From: Gammaproteobacteria bacterium
Lineage (GTDB): Bacteria; Pseudomonadota; Gammaproteobacteria; GCF-002020875
Length of the DNA: 7,977 bases
Direction: 5' to 3'
NCBI GenBank assembly: GCA_018671205.1
Contig: JABHIC010000070.1
Span: forward strand, 1 to 7,977
A program made the translations under genes and the position numbers. Position 1 is the first letter of the stretch. Every line of letters begins with the position of its first letter. The notes under the pieces are model-generated. The model was not told the DNA's origin. It was given only the letters and a program-made list of their open reading frames with translations, and searched no databases. Of the stretch, positions 1 through 5,909 are shown one piece after another.

Positions 1-143
1 CGCAGGACAAGGCACAACGACGCGGAATAGTCAGCTATTGCAAGGAGTTGTAACGCAGTAATGCGTGCGCCTGTGCGTGCAATCTGGCCTGTAGCGCTCT
101 TCACTCGCTGGGTGAGCTGGATATTTTGGAAAAAGCTTGTCAT
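1..143 (-). CDS. Doubtful partial open frame in a repeat-like segment
   Basis: An ATG at 143-141 on the minus strand opens a frame of 47 codons that runs off the left edge without a stop. The peptide begins MTSFFQNIQLTQRV and continues with ITALQLLAIADYSASLCLVL. No Shine-Dalgarno sequence precedes the ATG, and I recognise no domain. The DNA is rich in small repeats: TGCGTGC occurs at 62-68 and again at 74-80, and AATAG/CTATT forms an inverted pair at 26-30 and 35-39. I have an unverified impression that similar short hypothetical peptides recur in gammaproteobacterial genomes, which would fit translation of a dispersed non-coding repeat. A genuine gene cannot be excluded because most of it may lie outside the window. 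It lies downstream of the kinase gene on the same strand, 47 bases beyond its stop codon. Confidence 0.22.
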   Translation of the reverse strand, partial: MTSFFQNIQLTQRVKSATGQIARTGARITALQLLAIADYSASLCLVL

Positions 144-190
144 TGCAATATGTTATTCTTATTTCAAGCGGTCAACTGAGGATTTTAGGA

Positions 191-3100
191 TTATTGTGCT
201 CTCAAGTATGGGCTGATCATCTGCCGCAACGCCTGCCGGTCAATGGGCTTTGAGAGGAAACCATTACAGCCCGCCTCATTGAAGGCATCCTGATGTTTCT
301 GCATGACATTCGCGGTAAGTGCCACGATGGGTACTGAGCTACCTTGTGAGCGCAACATTTTTGTCGCCTCAATTCCATCCATCACGGGCATCTGCATATC
401 CATCAGAATCAGATCAAAAGATTGTGCCGTGGCCAGCTCAACAGCCTCTTTTCCATTATCGGCAACCGCTACCGATACCCCCATTGACTCAAGGATACGG
501 CGCACCAGTAACTGAAGTTCTGGGGTATCCTCCGCAACCAGAATCGCTCCCTTGAGAGAGGCACCCCGCTTCTCTTTTTCACCCTCTTGTTTATCCTCTT
601 GGCTCAACACAGGAGCCCCCTCGGTATAGGGCAGCCGCAGCAAGAACTTCGACCCTACCTTCACTTCGCTCTCTACCTCAATCGTCCCCCCCATCAGGTC
701 GGTGAGCCCTTTAGAGATATAGAGCCCCAATCCACTACCACCAAAACGGCGAGAGGTGGAGCTATCGGCCTGCTCAAAACGCTGAAATAGCCTGCCGATA
801 ATTTCTGCACTCATGCCGATACCGCTATCTTCCACACTGAAGCAGAGCTGCGTGTCGGCTCTCCAGACCTTCAGGGTAATATGGCCCTGCTGGGTAAACT
901 TGATCGCATTTCCAATCAGATTAATCAACACTTGGGCAATGCGATGTTTGTCACCAACCAGAGGGTGAGGAAAGGTTCGGGGCTGTTCCAGCTCGAACCA
1001 GAGCCCTGCATCCTCCACCCGGGTTGAGAACATCTGCAGTATGTCTTGAACCAGCAGATTGAGGTCATAAGGGCTCTCATCAATGGTAAATTTTCCAGAC
1101 TCAATCTTGGAGAGATCAAGAATATCGTTCACCAGGGCCAGCTGCCCCCGCCCCGATACATCAATAGCCCGGATCAACTGCCGTTTATCCGGATCCGTCT
1201 CCATCTCCGAGAGAAGCTCACAATTCCCAATAATCGCTGTCAGGGGGGTACGCAGCTCATGGCTCATCGAGGCGAGGAAATCATCTTTTGCATGGATGGC
1301 ACTCCACTCCTCGGTCACATCGTAGAAGTTCCAGATCCTCCCCTCAACCTGATCATGAACCCAGTGGGGACGGGAGTGACACGTAACCATCCTGCCATCG
1401 TTAAACGCCAACAGGGCACTGGCTTTACTCTCTACACTCCCGATGGTCGCCTCTGTGGTACGTAAAAACTCCTGTGATCCTTTGAGTCTAGACATCATCA
1501 TCCGAATCAGCTCCTGGACCGCATGCTGTTCAACAATAGGTTCTGGCAACTCCCAAATTTTAGAGAAGCGCCGGTTCGCATCCAGCACCCTGCCATCGTT
1601 TGCGACGATCAAAATCCCCTCATTGGAGGCATCATAGACGGTCTTCAAACGGAAAAAAGCACTCTGTAAATGGATCAACAGACGGTTCATACTCTCTGCC
1701 ATCTGACCGATCTCATCCTGCTGAAGTATCGGCAACCGTTCGGAAAAGTCTCCTGTCTCGGCTACCCGCTTCATCAGATCCGAGGTCTTGATAATGGGTC
1801 TACTGATGCCAGAGGCAATCCAACGACTCAGCAGAATAATCAGCACAGCAACTACAGTCAGCACAATCAGCGAGAGTCTGTTCAGCTCGCTCACCACCTG
1901 TAACGCCTCATCCTCCGCCACCTCTACCAGAAGCCCCCAGTGGAACGACTCCAGATCAATGGCCTCAAATGAGGAGATCACGGAACGACCATCATAACTG
2001 GAGGTAAACATCGCTCCATGCTCACCCGCAACGGCCCGCTGTGCCGGAATAGTGTTGATTGAACGGCTCTGTGGCGTCTCAAATGAGCTGCTAACGGTAA
2101 AGTCCCCCTCTCCGTTAAAGGCATCGGAGCGCAACAGCAGATCCTCCCCCACCAGATAGGACTCCCCCGACTCGCCCATCCCGGTTCGGGCAATCATCAC
2201 CTCATTGATCAGATCCAACGACAACTCCAACACGATGACGAAAGAGCGTCTGTAATCATCACCACGATGGACAATCTCTACCGGGATCGCGGCAAAGGCT
2301 GCCGGTTGAAGTCCATGTCCAACATACGGGGAAAAATCTGAAATCGCATAATTCAACGTCTGTTGAACCTTCTGCACCAACTCTGCAAGATGGGAACCCT
2401 CAAACACCCCCTGGAATATATTACTCAGATACTCCTCGCCCTGATTGGCGCTGTAGAAGACATCTCCATTCGGGTCAACCATCATCATATCATCGTACCC
2501 ATATTGGGTAATGACCTGGGTCAGGTAGTCATCACCACCGGACTCCCCCCCCAGCCTTGGTGCAATAACCGCTGAGATCTCCATCACCGTAGTGATAAAC
2601 CACGCTACCCCCTCAACCCGGAGTGGAGTGTGGCTGATGACCCATACGTGCCCTCCGCTACCCACATAAAGCTCCGTATCTTTTCCCCCAGAAAGGATAT
2701 GGTTTTTTAACTCGTTGCTGAGTGTGGATCTGAAAAGGCTCTGCCCCAACGAGGGGCCGCTATGGTAAAGGAGGACTCCCTCTCGCTCCCCCAACAGGAA
2801 AATCTCCCCCGGCACCCCGCTCCATTGGTGCCCTACGATAAGGTTATCCAACAACTGGTCAGCGTACATAGCGGCCATATACCCGGCAACCTTCCCCTCC
2901 CTGTTGAGCAGGGGGGTCATCAGGGCGGCCAAGGGTTGTTCCGCAAACGGATAGTGGCTAAAGTCCCCCACATCTCCCGAATCTCCCCCCTGATTACGGC
3001 TATTGAACAATACCCTCAACCCCGAATTTGCCGACAAATCCCGGGGAATGGAGAGCCCCAGCTCTCCCCCTCGCCGAGTAGAATAGACAATCGTCCCCTC

Positions 3101-3634
3101 TGCGCTAATCAGATAGAGATCTTCCCAACCCTTTTCCAGCGCCAGACGCTCCAGCAGAGGCGCAACCTGGCGTCTTACCTGCTCTGCCACCACCACCTGA
3201 CGTTCTACCGCACCATCTCTCAAAGAGGCGAGAGCCGTTAGCTGACCCAGAAGGGGGAGTAGCGCCCCATTCCGAGCCTCTATCTCCCGAGCCTCTATTT
3301 CCAACTGATGACGCAAGGCACCAAACCGCTGCTCAATTTTATCTCTCTTGGCAGTGGCCAACGACTCTAACTGATGAAAGGCGCTCTGGACCATCATCTT
3401 CAGGGTGCTACTGAGCACATTCAGATGGCTCTCTGTATCAAAGAGCAGTTTTTCAATCGCCCGTTTTCTTGCCCCCTTCACACTCTCCAGCTGATTGATC
3501 ATCTGCTGCTCAACCACATTACCGGCCATATAGGCGGAAAAATAGCCCACCAGTGCCGCAGGCAGCAGACCGATCAGCAGCAGTACGGTAACCAGTTTGC
3601 GGTTAAGTGAAAATAGATAGGGGGGGTTGGACAT
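191..3634 (-). CDS. Hybrid sensor histidine kinase with tandem Cache sensor, HAMP, PAS and receiver
   Basis: This is an inner-membrane hybrid kinase of 1147 residues. Residues 14-34 form a first membrane helix. Residues 35-585 are predicted periplasmic: a helical stretch to about 165, then Cache-like modules with strand motifs at 171-185, 276-293, 381-395 and 490-506. A second membrane helix lies at 586-603, followed by HAMP (about 604-657) and a PAS domain (about 662-775). The H box SHELRTPL places the phosphoacceptor at His792. The ATPase has N-box Asn905 and Asn909, the DSGIG box at 936-940 and the GGSGLG lid at 965-970. The receiver (1029-1145) has Glu1035/Asp1036, phosphoacceptor Asp1079, Thr1107 and Lys1129, so every catalytic position looks intact. 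No HPt or output domain follows, so a separate phosphotransfer partner is expected. A weak GGAAG lies 6 bases before the ATG. It follows the PstS-like gene by 46 bases, probably in one operon. The ligand is unknown. Confidence 0.95.
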   Translation of the reverse strand: MSNPPYLFSLNRKLVTVLLLIGLLPAALVGYFSAYMAGNVVEQQMINQLESVKGARKRAIEKLLFDTESHLNVLSSTLKMMVQSAFHQLESLATAKRDKIEQRFGALRHQLEIEAREIEARNGALLPLLGQLTALASLRDGAVERQVVVAEQVRRQVAPLLERLALEKGWEDLYLISAEGTIVYSTRRGGELGLSIPRDLSANSGLRVLFNSRNQGGDSGDVGDFSHYPFAEQPLAALMTPLLNREGKVAGYMAAMYADQLLDNLIVGHQWSGVPGEIFLLGEREGVLLYHSGPSLGQSLFRSTLSNELKNHILSGGKDTELYVGSGGHVWVISHTPLRVEGVAWFITTVMEISAVIAPRLGGESGGDDYLTQVITQYGYDDMMMVDPNGDVFYSANQGEEYLSNIFQGVFEGSHLAELVQKVQQTLNYAISDFSPYVGHGLQPAAFAAIPVEIVHRGDDYRRSFVIVLELSLDLINEVMIARTGMGESGESYLVGEDLLLRSDAFNGEGDFTVSSSFETPQSRSINTIPAQRAVAGEHGAMFTSSYDGRSVISSFEAIDLESFHWGLLVEVAEDEALQVVSELNRLSLIVLTVVAVLIILLSRWIASGISRPIIKTSDLMKRVAETGDFSERLPILQQDEIGQMAESMNRLLIHLQSAFFRLKTVYDASNEGILIVANDGRVLDANRRFSKIWELPEPIVEQHAVQELIRMMMSRLKGSQEFLRTTEATIGSVESKASALLAFNDGRMVTCHSRPHWVHDQVEGRIWNFYDVTEEWSAIHAKDDFLASMSHELRTPLTAIIGNCELLSEMETDPDKRQLIRAIDVSGRGQLALVNDILDLSKIESGKFTIDESPYDLNLLVQDILQMFSTRVEDAGLWFELEQPRTFPHPLVGDKHRIAQVLINLIGNAIKFTQQGHITLKVWRADTQLCFSVEDSGIGMSAEIIGRLFQRFEQADSSTSRRFGGSGLGLYISKGLTDLMGGTIEVESEVKVGSKFLLRLPYTEGAPVLSQEDKQEGEKEKRGASLKGAILVAEDTPELQLLVRRILESMGVSVAVADNGKEAVELATAQSFDLILMDMQMPVMDGIEATKMLRSQGSSVPIVALTANVMQKHQDAFNEAGCNGFLSKPIDRQALRQMISPYLRAQ

Positions 3635-3680
3635 ATTCAGCTTCCAACTGTAACAAAATAAGCCTGTGAATCAAGCACGC

Positions 3681-4484
3681 TCACTTAAACCGCTGAATGG
3701 CTGAATCACTGCGCAGAAAATCGATCACTAGCTGAAGCGTTGGATCAGCCTCACCTTTGGTAATAATAGAGAGCGGACGGGCTATTCTTTCGCTCTCAAC
3801 CACCTTGACTTTTCCCGAACTGGAGAGGACAAACCCCTCTGAAACCGCACCGACCCCCCCCTTGATACGCTCTACCAGATTCACCTCTCGCCGAGTGGTC
3901 TTTACCTTTCTTGCGCCACGTACATAACGTGTCCCTTTCATCACCAGCGCTCTGAATACCGCTCGTGTTGCCGACTCATTGTGTGAGGTGATAACGGTGA
4001 TTTTCTGATCAGCACCACCAACCTCTTTCCAGTTAGTGATCTCTCCATTATGGATCGCCGCCAGCTCCTCCCAGCTCAACCGTTGAACGGGGTTGGTAGG
4101 ATGAATAATCGGGACAATAACATCCTCGGTCAGTATATGCTCCCGGTAGGTACCATCATCAGCGAGCTCATTCCGCTCTAACAGCCACTGTAGAGGGCTG
4201 GATGCAATCGATCCCTTAACCTCTCCCTTCATCAACTGTTTGAAGCCAGAGCCACTACCGACCCCCTTGATTTTCAGTCGAATACCGGCCTGCTCCAGGA
4301 GCAGCTGCTGGGTAGGCTCCAGAAGCCTTTTTTGTACCGTGGTAGAGCCAGAGAGGATTAGAGTTTCAGTCTGGACTGCCGCTGCTTGCGCCATAGAGGC
4401 CCCTCCCCAGAGCATCAGCAGGACGGCCACGGTACCACACCACGGAGTGAACACTCTGTCACTCGAAAAAAGTAATTGAACCAC
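3681..4484 (-). CDS. PstS-like periplasmic substrate-binding protein
   Basis: This is a probable exported solute-binding protein of the phosphate-binding (PstS/COG0226) type. With a GTG start at 4484-4482 it has 267 residues. AGAGG at 4496-4492 sits 7 bases upstream, and a signal peptide follows at once, with hydrophobic core GTVAVLLMLW and likely cleavage after AQA at residue 34. Family motifs are SGSTT (45-49), GVGSGSGF (74-81) and GSIASSPL (91-98). Two ligand positions differ from classical PstS: the Asp of the usual GASD-type motif is Ser here, and the RSxGSGT-type loop reads SHNESATR (167-174). Phosphate as ligand is therefore uncertain. The frame is open to an ATG at 4646, but the extra residues are Cys/Arg-rich, do not look like an export signal and cover the divergent promoter region. 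GTG at 4499 is an alternative start. No permease genes are adjacent; the sensor kinase follows by 46 bases, suggesting a sensing role. Confidence 0.85.
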   Translation of the reverse strand: MVQLLFSSDRVFTPWCGTVAVLLMLWGGASMAQAAAVQTETLILSGSTTVQKRLLEPTQQLLLEQAGIRLKIKGVGSGSGFKQLMKGEVKGSIASSPLQWLLERNELADDGTYREHILTEDVIVPIIHPTNPVQRLSWEELAAIHNGEITNWKEVGGADQKITVITSHNESATRAVFRALVMKGTRYVRGARKVKTTRREVNLVERIKGGVGAVSEGFVLSSSGKVKVVESERIARPLSIITKGEADPTLQLVIDFLRSDSAIQRFK

Positions 4485-4669
4485 TCTATTGCCTCTCACT
4501 GCTCCTCCCTCGCGATGGCCCTGCTGACATCGAACTGCACAATAACCCGAACGATTACATGGATACGTTCTAAATACTAACACAATAGATTCAAAACTCT
4601 CATTCCAACCCCACTGTCCGGTAAATACTTTACAATGGTGATACAACTACCCAATTGCGAGAGATCAAA
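4485..4669. promoter_or_regulatory. Divergent intergenic control region
   Basis: About 185 bases separate the preferred start of the binding-protein gene (minus strand) from the cytochrome gene (plus strand), so promoters for both groups should lie here. On the plus strand, TACAAT at 4631-4636 is a fair -10 candidate, 33 bases before the cytochrome ATG, but I see no matching -35 at normal spacing. On the minus strand the stretch around 4560-4600 is AT-richer than its surroundings, but no clear promoter pair stands out. I found no obvious operator palindrome. Confidence 0.45.
4659..4663 (+). promoter_or_regulatory. Ribosome binding site fixing the cytochrome start
   Basis: GAGAG lies 6 bases before the ATG at 4670. 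A longer frame could begin at TTG 4655, but that codon lies upstream of this site and would add five residues (one of them charged-basic and one acidic) ahead of a normal signal peptide. The ATG at 4670 is therefore preferred. Confidence 0.55.
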
Positions 4670-4954
4670 ATGAAAATCACACTGCATTTAACACTACTGC
4701 TGGCGATAGCAACTCCCATGACCACTTGGGCCGATAGTGAGAATGGGCAGGAGCTACATGACACCGACTGCCTCGGCTGCCACGGAACAGAGGTCTACAC
4801 CCGTGAGAATCGAACCATTAATGACTTTTTTGGTCTTAAACGCCAGGTCAGTATGTGTATTACTGTCACCGGAAAAGGGGCTGACTGGTTCCCGGAGGAT
4901 CAGGCTGATGTCGTGGAATACATGAACCAATCCTTCTATCACACCAAAGAGTGA
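4670..4954 (+). CDS. Small exported monohaem cytochrome c
   Basis: This is a 94-residue class I-like c-type cytochrome, presumably a periplasmic electron carrier. The signal peptide is MKITLHLTLLLAIATPMTTWA, with likely cleavage after residue 21. The mature start has the usual amphipathic helix, and the haem site CLGCH (34-38) supplies Cys34, Cys37 and axial His38. The C-terminal part has the pattern WFPEDQADVVEYMNQSFY (73-90), a helix ending I associate with short cytochromes of sulfur-oxidising and related gammaproteobacteria. The sixth haem ligand is not obvious: Met62 and Met85 are candidates. An extra Cys63 lies outside the haem motif. The gene heads a plus-strand group with rsgA (19 bases on) and nifJ. 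Its redox partner cannot be told from the sequence. Confidence 0.9.
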   Translation: MKITLHLTLLLAIATPMTTWADSENGQELHDTDCLGCHGTEVYTRENRTINDFFGLKRQVSMCITVTGKGADWFPEDQADVVEYMNQSFYHTKE

Positions 4955-4973
4955 GACGCTGGTCGGGTCGGTC

Positions 4974-5909
4974 GTGACGACAGCCACCACACAGCAACTC
5001 GGCCAGATTATCAGCCGCAGGGGCCATCGACTGGTTGTGCAGCCAGTTGGAGAGGGCAAAGCCCCTCTCCCCCCCCCGATCCACTGTTCCCAACGCAAGA
5101 GACTTCCCCCTCTGGTGGTGGGTGATCAGGTCTATTGGGAGTCCACCAGTAAAAGAGAGGGGGTCATCGTCGCCCTTATCGAACGAAAAAGTCTGCTAAG
5201 CCGACCCGATCCATTCAATCAGCGTAGAAAACCTATTGCTGCCAACATTGATCAGATCATCATTGTAACCGCCTCTGAACCGGGCATTGACCTACTTCAG
5301 ATTGACCGTATTTTGGTTGCCGCAGCGGCTATTTCACTCCCTGCTATACTGCTCATCAACAAGAGGGATCTCCTATCTGAGAGCGAGTATCAGAAGCTTC
5401 AGTCATCACTCCACCCCTACCAGAGCGCCGCCGCCCCTCTTCTCTGGGTCAGCACTCAGACCGAGGATGGGCTCACCCTGCTGCAACAGCAGCTACAGGA
5501 TTCCGTCACTGTTCTGGTGGGGCCATCAGGAGGAGGAAAATCCTCCATCATCCAGGCCCTGCTTCCTCATCAGGAGGTGATGATTGGTGCGCTTTCCGAG
5601 GCCAGCGGTCACGGTCGACATACCACCAGCGTCACCACTCTCTACCCCCTACCAGAAGGGGGAGCACTGATCGACTCTCCCGGAATTCGTGAGTTCGGGG
5701 TATGGGATATTGATAAGGAGACGATTCAGGGGGGGTTCGTTGAGTTTCAACTCTACGCCGGCCAGTGCCGTTTCAGTAACTGCAACCATCTGCATGAACC
5801 GGGGTGCGCCATCTCTGCAGCCGTTAAGTCAGGAGCCATCGCCCGCTCCCGTTTCGAAAACTACCAAAACCTAATCAACAACTGTCAGGAGAAGAGATCA
5901 TGGCAATGA
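4974..5909 (+). CDS. rsgA: Ribosome small-subunit-dependent GTPase A
   Basis: RsgA (YjeQ) is a cytoplasmic circularly permuted GTPase that acts late in 30S subunit maturation. The 311 residues show an N-terminal OB-like domain (about 8-70, with LVVGDQVYWE at 47-56) and then the permuted motif order G4-G5-G1-G2-G3. NKRD is at 129-132, VST at 159-161, the P-loop GPSGGGKSS at 183-191, HTT at 216-218 and DSPG at 234-237. The zinc site follows the family pattern C-x4-C-x-H-x5-C, using Cys265, Cys270, His272 and Cys278. Length is slightly below typical proteobacterial RsgA, mainly through a short N-terminus. GTG 4974 is the first possible standard start after the preceding in-frame stop at 4923-4925. 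It lacks a good Shine-Dalgarno sequence, so coupling to the cytochrome gene is possible. A run of nine C lies in codons 32-35. The end overlaps nifJ by 10 bases. Confidence 0.95.
   Translation: MTTATTQQLGQIISRRGHRLVVQPVGEGKAPLPPPIHCSQRKRLPPLVVGDQVYWESTSKREGVIVALIERKSLLSRPDPFNQRRKPIAANIDQIIIVTASEPGIDLLQIDRILVAAAAISLPAILLINKRDLLSESEYQKLQSSLHPYQSAAAPLLWVSTQTEDGLTLLQQQLQDSVTVLVGPSGGGKSSIIQALLPHQEVMIGALSEASGHGRHTTSVTTLYPLPEGGALIDSPGIREFGVWDIDKETIQGGFVEFQLYAGQCRFSNCNHLHEPGCAISAAVKSGAIARSRFENYQNLINNCQEKRSWQ
5887..5891 (+). promoter_or_regulatory. Ribosome binding site for nifJ inside rsgA
   Basis: AGGAG lies 8 bases before the ATG at 5900, within the last codons of rsgA. It supports ATG 5900 over the in-frame ATGs at 5906 and 5909, and fits a translationally coupled rsgA-nifJ pair. 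Confidence 0.65.

Noticed and set aside
95..125. Possible terminator hairpin for the kinase gene (TCAC...GTGA near 101-115)
   Set aside because: The stem is only about four pairs and no T run follows in the minus-strand direction.
1046..1465. 139-residue plus-strand open frame
   Set aside because: It is antisense to the PAS and HisKA part of the kinase, where the minus-strand frame has unmistakable motifs.
2762..3241. 159-residue plus-strand open frame
   Set aside because: It is antisense to the kinase Cache region, Pro/Gln/His-rich, and without domain or signal; a shadow of the real gene.
4608..4636. Full sigma70 promoter for the cytochrome gene
   Set aside because: TACAAT fits a -10 box, but no -35-like hexamer occurs at 15-18 bases upstream, so only a tentative mention is kept.
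4754..5098. 114-residue minus-strand open frame across the cytochrome and rsgA start
   Set aside because: It overlaps the haem-binding cytochrome gene and the rsgA N-terminus and shows no protein family features.
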